A DNA stretch of 63,522 bases from an uncultured Faecalibacterium sp. (GCA_934533135.1 CAKTBG010000013.1:1-63522), one strand, 5' to 3'. Counted from the first letter of the stretch, positions 32,181-40,904 are shown. The notes: a model not told the origin generated them from the sequence alone. Numbers and translations: made by a program.

Positions 32181-33530
32181 TTACCCTCTTGCATTCCGCT
32201 GTTCCTCGGCCGGCGTAATGCCGAACTCGCGTTTGTACTGGGCGGAAAAATGGCTGAAATTGTTGTACCCCAGCTGCACCGCAACGCTGCTGACCGTCAG
32301 GTTGGTCGTGCGCAGCAGCCGCCGGGCCTCCAGCAGTTTCTGCTGGATGACGTAGGCTTTGATGGAGATCCCCATCTCTTTTTTGAACAGCCGGGTCACA
32401 TAGTCGCCGTTCAGATGGACAAGCTCCACGATGTCCTCCTTGCGGATGTCCGACCAGAGGTTGTTCCGCACATAGTCCTTGATGCTCCGCACCACATCGG
32501 CCTCGGCATCCTCGGCCAGCGCGTCCGGCTCTGGATCCGCAAACTCCCGCTCAAAAAACACACCGCTCTCCGCCGGGATGCGGTCTTTCTGCGTTTTCAG
32601 CCGCTCCCACGTCTCCTGCATCTGTCGGATGGGGCAGGGCTCGCTGACGTAGAACGCCACCGTACAGGGCGTATACAGCGTGTAGGCCGACAGCAGATAT
32701 TCCAGCTTGCTCTTCAGCTCGGTCTCCGAGAGCGTCTGGCCGATCTTCAGCTGGATGACCACACTGAACAGATCCGGCAGCATTCCCGAGGCGAGGACGC
32801 AGGACGCCTTATGCTCAAAGATCTCCGATGTCATGTTCTGCAACGCCGCCGTCATCAGACCGTCGGGCCAGACGGCGTTTGGGTTGGTCCATTTGGGGTC
32901 GTTCATCCCGAGAGCCTTCATCGTGTCCGGTGTGTACTCATTCCGGACGCCGCAGGCCAGCTTTTTCGTATGCCAGCGGAGCACCTGCATCAGGATCAGC
33001 ACACCGCCCTTTTCCGGATCGGGCAGGCAGGGCAGATCTTTCAGGCTCCGGCTGTCCACAGCCTTTTGCAGATAGCTGCGCCAGAGGCTGCTGCCGATCT
33101 CCTGCTGTTTCGGCTCATAGGTGGTGCCAAGCTCCTGCAATTGCTGTTCCTGCTGCACCTGCCGCAGATCCCCCACCAGCTTGTGGACCCGCTGGCGGAT
33201 GACGTGGTAGGGCGCGGGCTGCACCACGTAATCGTTGGCTCGCAGCGCGATGGCCTCCTGCGCGTAGCGGAACTCGGTGTGGCAGGTCAGGAAGATGACC
33301 CGGGTCTCGTACCCCTGTTCCCGCACCCAGCGCACCAGATCCATGCCGGTCTCCACCGGCATCTCGATGTCGCAGAGCATGACGTCCGGCTCCTGCCGCC
33401 GGAACGACAGGCGGGCTTCCATGGCGTTCCGGGCTGTCTCCACGCTCTGGAACCCCTCGCCTGCCCAATCAATGTTTTCCGCAAGACCCTGCAGGGTCGC
33501 CTGCTGGTCATCTACGATCAGAAGTTTCAT
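32181..33530 (-). CDS. YesN-like response regulator with AraC-type DNA-binding domain
   Basis: A 449-residue regulator. The receiver domain (1-120) has I-V-D-D-Q near the start, the phospho-acceptor Asp in LCDIEMP near 54 and L-T-C-H-T near 80. The conserved Lys of receivers is replaced by Gln in D-Y-V-V-Q-P, which is unusual. The central 250 residues have no clear family. The C-terminal AraC domain has two helix-turn-helix units: I-V-E-L-V-H-L-N-G-D-Y-V-T-R-L-F-K-K and V-S-S-V-A-V-Q-L-G-Y-N-N-F-S-H-F. The start at 33530 overlaps the kinase stop (ATGA). It likely activates the importer operon. Confidence 0.85.
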   Translation of the reverse strand: MKLLIVDDQQATLQGLAENIDWAGEGFQSVETARNAMEARLSFRRQEPDVMLCDIEMPVETGMDLVRWVREQGYETRVIFLTCHTEFRYAQEAIALRANDYVVQPAPYHVIRQRVHKLVGDLRQVQQEQQLQELGTTYEPKQQEIGSSLWRSYLQKAVDSRSLKDLPCLPDPEKGGVLILMQVLRWHTKKLACGVRNEYTPDTMKALGMNDPKWTNPNAVWPDGLMTAALQNMTSEIFEHKASCVLASGMLPDLFSVVIQLKIGQTLSETELKSKLEYLLSAYTLYTPCTVAFYVSEPCPIRQMQETWERLKTQKDRIPAESGVFFEREFADPEPDALAEDAEADVVRSIKDYVRNNLWSDIRKEDIVELVHLNGDYVTRLFKKEMGISIKAYVIQQKLLEARRLLRTTNLTVSSVAVQLGYNNFSHFSAQYKREFGITPAEEQRNARG

Positions 33531-35275
33531 TCTCCCGGTCTCTCTCCTTCTTCTGCGTTTGTCTGCCCGGTTGCGGGCGGCTCCGGGATGATGCACTCCA
33601 CCCGCGCACCGCCCCGGTTGCTGAACAGGATCTGGCATTCTGCCCCATAGAGCATCTGCATCCGCTGCAGGGTATTCACCAGCCCCACATGGCCGTCGTC
33701 CCGCACCTGCTCGATCTCAGAATTCAACTTTTGCAGCAATTCCGGTGGAAAACCCTCGCCGTTGTCCTGCACCGCGAGGAATACATACCGCTGCTCATCC
33801 AGCTGCCTGCGCTGGGCTGTGATGGTCACTTTCAGGCCGCGGTCCTGCCGGGTGCCGTACTTGCAGCTGTTTTCCAGCACGGTCAGCAGGCTGACCGGCG
33901 GCACCGGAAAGTCCTCAAGCCCCGGCTCGATCTTCACGATCAGTTCGGGGCCGATGTCCTGCCCGATGCCCTGCAGCTCCATATAGACCCGGCACATCTC
34001 CGCTTCGGTCTCCAGATCGGTGGCATTGCTGCGGAAATTCAGGGTATACCGCAGGTTTGTGGACAGGAGCAGCGCGGACTTTTTGACCTCCTCCGTCTTG
34101 CCGGAGCTGGCCAGCGCGTAGATGTTCTTGAGGCAGTTGAGGAAGAAGTGCCGTCGGATCTGGAGCCGCAGTGCGTCCATCTGCGACTGCTTGGCCCGCA
34201 GCTGGCTCTCGTAGGCTTCCACCTTGAGGGCGTCCAATGTGTCCAGCATCTCATTGAATGTATCGCTGATGTGGTCAAATTCCAGATTGCCGCTGCGCTG
34301 GGCGCGGGTCTTGGTCTGTCCGCTCCGGACATGGGTCATGACCTGCACCAAGTCATCCAAGGGTCGGCCGAACGTTCGCTGCAGATAAAACGCCGCCACA
34401 CCAATCGACCCCAGCACCGACAGGAGCAGGAGCACGACTTCGAGATACAGCCAATCCCACCGGTACTGATAATCCGCCGCGCAGACCAGACGCAGCGTCG
34501 CAAACCGTGCCTCTGTAACAAGGTAGGTATGGTTCCGATTTTTGATGAAATAATAGCTTCCGTCCTTCGCACGCTCGGTGATCATGCTGTCGTCGTAATC
34601 CTGCGACCAGAACGCCTCTGTCAGGATCTCGGCGTCGTTCCGCAGAGCCACCGAAGCTACGATGCCGTAATGGGTACGGGCACTCTCCGCCAGCTCCGAC
34701 AGGTCGATCAGCACCACTGCGCTGGAATCCAGCCGCCGCGCCGTCCGCGCCAGATAGCAGCGGTTTGCCTGCCGGTAGAGCTTCCAGCCCAGATTCGCGC
34801 TGTTGTCCTCATCGTTCAGCACCGTATTCACGATCCGCTGCATCCGCGCCCGGTAGCTGCGGCTCTCTTTTTTATCCGTATGAAGGAAGAGCCGGTTCAC
34901 GGTCAGCTGCCGGTTCCGGACGGCCACCGCCGTGACCTCCGGATTGTTGTCCAGCAGCTCTGCGGCTTTCCCAAGGATGGGGGTCAGCCGCTCCACCGCC
35001 TCATCCCGAGTCTCCTGTGCGTTGCCCTCTGCAAAGGCATTGCTGCCCCAGCAGTTCACAAACAGAAATTCCGCCGCATGATCCAGCTGCTTTTGCAGGC
35101 TGTTGACGTAGACGGTCATCAATCCCGTCTGGCTCTGCGCCAGCTGACGGTTCATCTGTGTCCGGGTGACGGATGACGTATAGAGAAACAGGCCGAGGAA
35201 TGGGAGCTGCACCATCCAGAGCCCCAGCAGGATCCGATATTTGATGGAGATGGACGCCTTGCGTTTTTTGCTCAT
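33527..35275 (-). CDS. YesM-like sensor histidine kinase
   Basis: A 582-residue membrane kinase. An N-terminal membrane helix lies near residues 13-33, then an extracellular sensor of about 240 residues, a second helix near 278-300, a HAMP linker, and the His-kinase domain. The phospho-acceptor His is in RRHFFLNCLKNI, close to the usual P-H-F-L-Y-N-T-L of the family. The N box is T-V-L-E-N-S-C-K-Y and the G1 box D-N-G-E-G-F. Both ends overlap the neighbouring genes by 4 bp (ATGA), tying it to the ROK gene upstream and the response regulator downstream. The extracellular part probably senses a glycan. Confidence 0.85.
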   Translation of the reverse strand: MSKKRKASISIKYRILLGLWMVQLPFLGLFLYTSSVTRTQMNRQLAQSQTGLMTVYVNSLQKQLDHAAEFLFVNCWGSNAFAEGNAQETRDEAVERLTPILGKAAELLDNNPEVTAVAVRNRQLTVNRLFLHTDKKESRSYRARMQRIVNTVLNDEDNSANLGWKLYRQANRCYLARTARRLDSSAVVLIDLSELAESARTHYGIVASVALRNDAEILTEAFWSQDYDDSMITERAKDGSYYFIKNRNHTYLVTEARFATLRLVCAADYQYRWDWLYLEVVLLLLSVLGSIGVAAFYLQRTFGRPLDDLVQVMTHVRSGQTKTRAQRSGNLEFDHISDTFNEMLDTLDALKVEAYESQLRAKQSQMDALRLQIRRHFFLNCLKNIYALASSGKTEEVKKSALLLSTNLRYTLNFRSNATDLETEAEMCRVYMELQGIGQDIGPELIVKIEPGLEDFPVPPVSLLTVLENSCKYGTRQDRGLKVTITAQRRQLDEQRYVFLAVQDNGEGFPPELLQKLNSEIEQVRDDGHVGLVNTLQRMQMLYGAECQILFSNRGGARVECIIPEPPATGQTNAEEGERPGE

Positions 35276-36210
35276 TCAAACTGCATCCTTTTCAGGTGGA
35301 AGGACAGCGCACCGATCAGATTCGCGCTGTTGCCGTATTTGCATGGAACGACCTCGGGCATCTGGAACGGCGTAAAGACCATAATCTCCCGCTGACGCTT
35401 CATCGCTTTGCGAATGGTCTCGGTGACCTCAGGCCGGGCACTGATGCCGCCGCCAATGGCGATCTTTTCCACATCCAGCACCGCCTGAATGGAATAGAGA
35501 GCCGCTGCCGCATACCGGCCAAATTCGCTCAGGGTCTTGATCGCTTCCGGCTCACCGGCATCATACGCTTCAAAGAACTGGAGGCCGTCCACCCCCGGGA
35601 TGGCGTTTTCCCGCCCTTTTGCAAGGCCATAGAGCCGGAGCAGGCCGGAAGCCGAGAGATAGTTGGCCAGAACGATGTCTGACCTGCCCATCTGCCCCAT
35701 GGTCATGCCGCTGGACAGCTTTTCGAGGCTTGCCCCGAACACCGAAAGCTCTCCGGCTCCGAAGCTGTGTCCCATCCGGACTTCGTGGTTCAGGACGATG
35801 CCGCCGCCGGTGCCGGTGCCCAGCACGATCACCAAGCCGTCCTTGACGTCGGCCAGCGCACCGCTCCACGCTTCGGCACTGGCGGCGCATTTGCCGTCGT
35901 TGGCAATGGTCACCGGCACGCCGAACAGCGTTTCCAGCTCCGCGCCCATCGGGGTCTCCCGGATGAACTTGAACATTCCGCCGGTGTAGGCAATGCCGTT
36001 GGCGGTGTCGATCCGACCCGGCATCGAGACGGCTACGCCCTCGAATTGTCCGGCAAACTGCTCTTTCAGGGGGGCAACGCTGGCCAGCATCCGATCCAGA
36101 TCCTCGCATCGGGAATCGACCTTTCCCCTCTCGAGGAAGGCACCGTTCTCATCCATTAAAGCGTATTTTGTGTAGGTACCGCCAAAGTCAAGCACCAGAT
36201 ACTGTTTCAT
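35272..36210 (-). CDS. ROK family sugar kinase
   Basis: A 312-residue ROK protein without a DNA-binding domain, so a kinase rather than a repressor. The phosphate loop LDFGGTYTKYA lies near residue 7, the catalytic-Asp region is TIANDGKCAASAE near 106, and the second ATP segment VLGTGTGGGI near 132. The Cys/His zinc cluster typical of many ROK proteins (C-x-C-G-x-x-G-C) is absent. The gene overlaps the histidine kinase gene by 4 bp and follows sulfatase 3. It probably phosphorylates the sugar once sulfate is removed. Confidence 0.85.
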   Translation of the reverse strand: MKQYLVLDFGGTYTKYALMDENGAFLERGKVDSRCEDLDRMLASVAPLKEQFAGQFEGVAVSMPGRIDTANGIAYTGGMFKFIRETPMGAELETLFGVPVTIANDGKCAASAEAWSGALADVKDGLVIVLGTGTGGGIVLNHEVRMGHSFGAGELSVFGASLEKLSSGMTMGQMGRSDIVLANYLSASGLLRLYGLAKGRENAIPGVDGLQFFEAYDAGEPEAIKTLSEFGRYAAAALYSIQAVLDVEKIAIGGGISARPEVTETIRKAMKRQREIMVFTPFQMPEVVPCKYGNSANLIGALSFHLKRMQFE

Positions 36211-36252
36211 GGTTTTTCTCCTTTTTCTCGTTATTGGGTAGAATGATTTTTC

Positions 36253-37761
36253 TTACTGCTCGATGCCGTAGCGGTGGTAGAGCTCCTTCGGGGCGTCGGT
36301 GGCGATCATGTACTCCCGGATCAAGGCCTTCATCTTCTTCACGGCCTCAGCGTCCTCGATCGCCTGCAGCTGGCCGGGATCCTTCTCGATGTCGTACAGA
36401 CGGCTGACCAGCGGCTCCTTGCCGCCGCCCACCTGACTGCCGAGGCAGCGGATCCTGAGGGTCTTGAGTCCCTTGGTGAAGGAGAAGGACTCTGCCAGCT
36501 CCATCTCGCTCAACTCGTGGACGCCAAAGCGTGCTCTCATGTGGGTGGGCATCAGGGTGTACTCATAGTAGGGATCTTCCGGGTGCTCCGGCGCGTTCAT
36601 ATAGAGGTACTTTCCGTCGGTGACGATGATCTCGGCTCCATGGAAGCCGAACACCACATAGTCGTGCAGTTTTGCATCCGACGCAAACACCGGGCGAAGC
36701 GGTTTTCCGGTCATATCCGCCGGGATGGGCTGGCCGAAGAACTCCAGCAGGGTGGGTGCCAGATCGGTCATCTGGACAAAGCTGTCGCTGTGCTTGCCCG
36801 CACAGGCCGGGAAACGGGGATCCCAGACGTAGAGCGGTGTGTGGGCGATCTCGTTGTAGCAGGGCATCGCGGTCTTGCCCCACCAGTCGTGCTCGCCCAG
36901 CAGGAAACCGTGGTCGGTGCAGACGATGAGCATGGTGTCCTTCCACAGGTCGTATTCGTCCATCTTGTCCAGCACCTTGCCGAGGTAGGCATCGCACTTT
37001 TCCAGCAGGGCGGCGTAGTTGTTCCGGACGGTCTGGCAGACCTCCTCGCCCTCCTGCACCCGGGCATAGGGCGGCCAGTCGCTGCCCAGTGCGTCCTCTC
37101 CGTGGAGCGGGCCGTCGAAGTCCTTCTTGTATTTCTCGTCGCAGAAGAACGGCTCATGGGGGTCGAACTCCTCGATCTGGAGGAACCAGTTGTCCGCCGG
37201 GTGGTTCACGTCAAGGAACTCCAATCCCTCGGCAAAGGTGCGGGCCTGTGCGGTCTTGGCTTCCTCGTCCATATAGCTGCGGTTGACCTGATCGTGCGTC
37301 CGCATGGCAGCCACCATCGGCACCTTCCATGCAAACTCCCCGCCTTTGAAGACGGTGCGGCGTTCCGGCTCCGCGCAGAGATCTTCCTTCCACGGGTCGC
37401 CCTCCTGCCCGCGGATGCACTCCCACGAGGAATACCGGGTGTGGTAGGTCGCACCGCCGTCCTCCCAGTAGTGCTGATGGTCGCTGACCAGATGGGTGCA
37501 GATACCGGCCTGCTTCAGCAGCTCGGGCATGGAATCGTCAAAGGGTTCCAGCGGGCCCCAGCTCCGGTGCAGAAAATTGGGGCGGCCGGTGTGCAGCTCC
37601 CGGCGGGCCGGCATACAGGGCATACTGCCGACATAGGCGTTCTCGAACTGGGTCGTCTGCCGCGCCAGCCGGAGAAAATTGGGCGTGCGGGTCCAATCGC
37701 AGCCGTAGCTCTGCAGCAGGTGGCGGTTGAGGGAATCGAACATGACCATAATGGCTTTCAT
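36253..37761 (-). CDS. Type I sulfatase with CMPAR active site (sulfatase 3)
   Basis: A 502-residue sulfatase closely similar to sulfatase 2 over its whole length. The formylglycine motif is CMPARRELHTGR near residue 49, and CTDHGFLLGEHDWW near 285 has the metal-binding Asp-His pair. No signal peptide is present. The start at 37761 (M-K-A-I-M-V-M) follows AAAGGAA; the frame opens 18 codons earlier. It follows the LacI gene and precedes the ROK kinase, so the regulator, sulfatase, kinase and two-component genes appear to form one transcript from the lacI promoter. Confidence 0.85.
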   Translation of the reverse strand: MKAIMVMFDSLNRHLLQSYGCDWTRTPNFLRLARQTTQFENAYVGSMPCMPARRELHTGRPNFLHRSWGPLEPFDDSMPELLKQAGICTHLVSDHQHYWEDGGATYHTRYSSWECIRGQEGDPWKEDLCAEPERRTVFKGGEFAWKVPMVAAMRTHDQVNRSYMDEEAKTAQARTFAEGLEFLDVNHPADNWFLQIEEFDPHEPFFCDEKYKKDFDGPLHGEDALGSDWPPYARVQEGEEVCQTVRNNYAALLEKCDAYLGKVLDKMDEYDLWKDTMLIVCTDHGFLLGEHDWWGKTAMPCYNEIAHTPLYVWDPRFPACAGKHSDSFVQMTDLAPTLLEFFGQPIPADMTGKPLRPVFASDAKLHDYVVFGFHGAEIIVTDGKYLYMNAPEHPEDPYYEYTLMPTHMRARFGVHELSEMELAESFSFTKGLKTLRIRCLGSQVGGGKEPLVSRLYDIEKDPGQLQAIEDAEAVKKMKALIREYMIATDAPKELYHRYGIEQ

Positions 37762-37801
37762 AATGCGGTTTCCTTTCTCTATCGGGTTGTACTGGATCTT
37801 C

Positions 37802-38788
37802 TCAAATCGACTCACACGGATGATATTTTCCTTGGATCAGCAGCCGTTCCTCCTGATATACGCCCTGCATCCGGCGCAGAACCATCTCGGCCAGCCGCTC
37901 GCCCATCTCCCGTGCCGGCACCAGATAGGTGTCGATCCCGGGCACGAACAGCCGCCCCTCCTGTGCGCTGTGTTCCACTGTGATGGGGTAGACCTGCTCC
38001 GGAACAGCAAAGCCCCGGCTCCGGCAGACGGCCAAAACACTGGCCGCTTCGCTGACCGAATCGGTAAAGACGGCCGTGCTTCCGGCCGAGGCTGCCTGCG
38101 CCACCGCTTCGGCGATCTCTTCCCGCCACTGGGCGGAGGATCGGTCTCCGCGGCAGTGCCACTCGATTTTCTCCATCCCGATGCCCTTTTCGCACAGGCA
38201 GCGTTGGAGGCTCTTCATATTCAACGGCTGGTCGCAAAAAAGCAAAATTCTATCTTTCCCGGCCTGCTGCAGCCGCTTCACCAGTTCCGACGCATACCCC
38301 GGATAATTGGCATAAACATTGCAGGCAAAATTGTCTTTGGGCAGACCGATGTAGCCCACCGCGCAGTCCGCGTTCTGCGCCAGCTGCTCCACCAGCTCCG
38401 GTGCGCTGGAGGCCGAAAGGGTCAGCACACCGGCAATGAGGTGTTCCCGCAGATACCGCTCACAGGCTTCCGCCCCGCCCGTGCTCTCGTAGAGCAGCAG
38501 CACATGGTATCCGGCTGCTTCCAGCACCTGCCCGATGCCGGACAGACACTCGATGACATAGGTGCTGTTGCCTGCCAGCTCCCCGGGAATGAGCACCCCC
38601 ACAAAACTGGATCGCTGCGCCGCTAGCCCCTTGGCCAGCAGATTTTCGGAGTAATTCAACTCCTGCATCGCTTTCCGCACCTTTTCGACGGTCTGCTCCC
38701 GGACATTGCCGGAATGGTTCAGCACCCGCGACACCGTAGCGATCGAGACCCCCGACCGCTGTGCCACATCGTAGATCGACGCATTCAT
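37802..38788 (-). CDS. LacI family transcriptional regulator
   Basis: A 328-residue repressor. The N-terminal helix-turn-helix reads IYDVAQRSGVSIATVSRVLN, followed by the hinge helix L-A-K-G-L-A, which inserts into the operator. The C-terminal type I periplasmic-binding fold would bind a sugar effector. The start at 38788 is the usual family N-terminus; the frame opens 18 codons earlier, inside the operator. A consensus LacI-type operator lies 23 bp before the start, so it probably represses itself and the genes that follow. Confidence 0.9.
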   Translation of the reverse strand: MNASIYDVAQRSGVSIATVSRVLNHSGNVREQTVEKVRKAMQELNYSENLLAKGLAAQRSSFVGVLIPGELAGNSTYVIECLSGIGQVLEAAGYHVLLLYESTGGAEACERYLREHLIAGVLTLSASSAPELVEQLAQNADCAVGYIGLPKDNFACNVYANYPGYASELVKRLQQAGKDRILLFCDQPLNMKSLQRCLCEKGIGMEKIEWHCRGDRSSAQWREEIAEAVAQAASAGSTAVFTDSVSEAASVLAVCRSRGFAVPEQVYPITVEHSAQEGRLFVPGIDTYLVPAREMGERLAEMVLRRMQGVYQEERLLIQGKYHPCESI

Positions 38789-38810
38789 CTTCCCCGCCCC
38801 TTTTTCAAAG

Positions 38811-38828
38811 ATGTAACCGCTTACATCT
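38811..38828. promoter_or_regulatory. LacI-family operator
   Basis: GATGTAACCGCTTACATC matches the LacI-family pattern TGNAANCGNTTNCA exactly at 38813-38826. It lies 14 bp downstream of the -10 box, over the start of the transcript, a good position for autorepression. Confidence 0.7.
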
Positions 38829-38841
38829 TGGGTTTTCTCCA

Positions 38842-38871
38842 TTATATCGTTTTACTTCCACCCGATGCAAG
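38842..38871 (-). promoter_or_regulatory. Promoter of lacI-sulfatase 3-ROK-yesMN
   Basis: Minus strand TTGCAT (38871-38866), 18 bp, TATAAT (38847-38842). Confidence 0.65.
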
Positions 38872-38907
38872 AATCGGAATACACGAAAATCTTCGGCTTT
38901 TTTTGTG

Positions 38908-38949
38908 CAAAAAAGCACACCGCAGGGCATTTGCCTCTGCAGTGTGCTT
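38908..38949 (-). terminator. Terminator of the antiporter gene
   Basis: AAGCACACTGCAGAGG and its partner in CCCTGCGGTGTGCTT, followed by TTTT on the minus strand. Confidence 0.85.
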
Positions 38950-38961
38950 GGGATGCGGTTT

Positions 38962-40257
38962 TTACTTCAGCGAGACCGGCTGTTCCGGCTTATTGGGTAC
39001 GCGGGCGTTGGTCTTACCCTCGGGACAGATCTCCCCGGCTGCAGTCAGGGCGATCTTGGTCAGGGTCGGGCCGACCAGCTCATACACCAGCACCGAGAAG
39101 AGGACGACGTTCCGCACCATGTGGCCATCCGAAAGCTCTGCGGCCTCGGCTGCCATTCCCAGCGCGACACCGGCCTGCGGCAGCAGGGTGATGCCCAGAT
39201 ACTTCTGGATGTTCGCACTGCAGTGGGTCATCCGGCTGCTTGCAAACGAACCGGAGATCTTGCCGAAGGAGCGGGCAGCGATGTACACCACACCGATCAG
39301 CAGGACCATTGGGTTGGAGAGGATCTTCAGATCCAGCTCCGCACCCGACAAGACGAAGAACAGGATGTTGATGGGCGACACCCAGCGATCCAGACGATCC
39401 ATCAACTCATCCGAGGTCGGGCAGATGTTGCAGAACACCGTGCCGGTCATCATGCAGACCAGCAGCAGCGAAAAGCTGCAGTGGATCGGGCCGATCGTAA
39501 AGGTGACCATCGACAACCCGACCGTCAGCAGCACAAACGCCGCCGACAGGCTCAGCCGCTTGGAGCGGGAGTGGAAGTAGACTTCCAGCTGATTCAGGCA
39601 GAAGCCTGCAATCGCACCCAGCCCCAGAGAAAACACGATCTCGATGATCGGCTCCACCAACACGCTGATGAGATCCACGCGGCCCTGCTCCAGCGCGTTC
39701 GCAATGCCGAAGGACGCGGAGAACAGCACCAGACCCACGGCGTCGTCGATGGCAACGACCATCATCAGAAGACGGGTCAGCGGGCCGTCCGCCTTGTACT
39801 GCTTGACGACCATCAGAGTCGCTGCCGGTGCGGTCGCCGCCGCGATCGCGCCCAGCGTGATGGCCGACGCCATCGAGATGACATCCGGCCGGATCCAGTG
39901 CAGTGCCACCAGTGCCGCATCCACCAGCAGGGTCGTAAAGACCGCCTGCAGAATGCCCACCGTGATCGCCTGCTTGCCCATGCTTTCCAGCGCACTGAGC
40001 CGGAACTCATTGCCGATGACAAACGCGATAAAGCCCAAGGCCACTTGGGTGATGATGAAATAGCTGTCCACCTGTTCCAGACTTCCAAAGCCGATGCCGA
40101 TGCCGCTCAGCCCAAGCCGCCCCAAAAAGAACGGGCCCAGCAGCAGACCCGCCACGAGATACGAAGTGACCGCCGGCAGATGGATGGCCTTTGCCAGACG
40201 CGACATCAGCAAGCCGACGATCAATGCAACGGAAAGACAAATCAAAAGCTGCTCCAT
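38962..40257 (-). CDS. CPA2-type cation:proton antiporter
   Basis: A 431-residue membrane protein with about 12 hydrophobic segments, fitting the Na+/H+ exchanger domain (PF00999) of the CPA2 group. The ion-binding Asp-Asp pair of this fold corresponds to V-A-I-D-D-A-V-G near residue 168, and an earlier conserved block is LPAVTSYLVAGLLLGP near 27. There is no C-terminal RCK/TrkA-N domain, so regulation by NAD or c-di-AMP through such a domain is not indicated. It is monocistronic, with its own promoter, a structured 5' leader and a terminator. Confidence 0.85.
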   Translation of the reverse strand: MEQLLICLSVALIVGLLMSRLAKAIHLPAVTSYLVAGLLLGPFFLGRLGLSGIGIGFGSLEQVDSYFIITQVALGFIAFVIGNEFRLSALESMGKQAITVGILQAVFTTLLVDAALVALHWIRPDVISMASAITLGAIAAATAPAATLMVVKQYKADGPLTRLLMMVVAIDDAVGLVLFSASFGIANALEQGRVDLISVLVEPIIEIVFSLGLGAIAGFCLNQLEVYFHSRSKRLSLSAAFVLLTVGLSMVTFTIGPIHCSFSLLLVCMMTGTVFCNICPTSDELMDRLDRWVSPINILFFVLSGAELDLKILSNPMVLLIGVVYIAARSFGKISGSFASSRMTHCSANIQKYLGITLLPQAGVALGMAAEAAELSDGHMVRNVVLFSVLVYELVGPTLTKIALTAAGEICPEGKTNARVPNKPEQPVSLK

Positions 40258-40264
40258 GTGTTTG

Positions 40265-40298
40265 CGGAAGCCCCCTGTGCCATGCCAAAAGGCTTCCG
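40265..40298 (-). promoter_or_regulatory. Hairpin in the antiporter leader next to the start codon
   Basis: CGGAAGCC (40298-40291) pairs with GGCTTCCG (40272-40265), 7 bp before the ATG. The loop contains GGCATGGCACAGGG. A strong AAGGAGGA lies just upstream (about 40306-40299) and would better serve a 13-codon frame starting at the ATG in the loop, whose stop lies inside the antiporter gene. The layout suggests ion-responsive or coupled translation. Confidence 0.45.
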
Positions 40299-40376
40299 AT
40301 CCTCCTTATCCAAATTTACGCAGCAGCGCAGAGTGCCAACTTCCCTGCGCCTCTCTTGAAAACAAGATGCCTAGAA

Positions 40377-40405
40377 ATTATACTCTTCGTGCAGCGAAAA
40401 GGCAA
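40377..40405 (-). promoter_or_regulatory. Promoter of the antiporter gene
   Basis: Minus strand TTGCCT (40405-40400), 17 bp, TATAAT (40382-40377). It gives a leader of about 115 nt. Confidence 0.7.
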
Positions 40406-40497
40406 CAGATTTTCGGCTTTCCCCGCATGAAATTTTCTTAATTGAGTTAATTATTTGTTTAAGGAAGTTTCAGGGGCATCCATAAAAGAAATGACAG

Positions 40498-40540
40498 AAA
40501 AAGAGGCCAAGGCCCATTTTATCAGGTCTCGACCTCTTTG
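40498..40540. terminator. Terminator after the toxin gene
   Basis: AAAGAGG and CCTCTTT arms around a partly paired loop, followed by TTTTC on the minus strand. The rest of 40406-40631 holds nothing I recognise. Confidence 0.55.
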
Positions 40541-40631
40541 TTGTTCTGGTTCTATCCGCCGGGGTTATGCTGCGCAATCTGGGTAGTTCACCACAGTGAT
40601 CTCTGCCACAGCCTTTTTTACACCACCCACC

Positions 40632-40904
40632 TCACAGGCCGAACAGATCAGAGTGCGTACCGGTGCGATACAGATACAGCTCTGTTTCCGTCTGGTAGTA
40701 AACCAGCAGCCAATCCGGTTGAATGTGGCATTCCCGGTGGGGGATATAGCTGCCTGTCAAGCTGTGGTCTTTGGTTTGAGGTGGAAGTGCTGCCGGAATG
40801 GCTAACACGTTAATGATTTGCTGGAGTATGGCCATGTCATAATGCCGCTTCTGGCACACCTTCAAATCCTTCTTGAACTTGGTGGAGTATTTTACTTCAA
40901 GCAC
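40632..40904 (-). CDS. YafQ/RelE family mRNA interferase toxin
   Basis: A 90-residue RelE-superfamily toxin closest to the YafQ branch, which cleaves mRNA on the ribosome. Family features are Y-S-T-K-F-K-K-D-L-K near residue 6, a D-H-x-L-T-G-x-Y motif near 46-53 and the C-terminal sequence L-Y-R-T-G-T-H-S-D-L-F, containing the conserved catalytic-region His. The start overlaps the antitoxin gene by 8 bp. The pair is chromosomal, next to tRNA-Pro. Confidence 0.85.
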   Translation of the reverse strand: MLEVKYSTKFKKDLKVCQKRHYDMAILQQIINVLAIPAALPPQTKDHSLTGSYIPHRECHIQPDWLLVYYQTETELYLYRTGTHSDLFGL

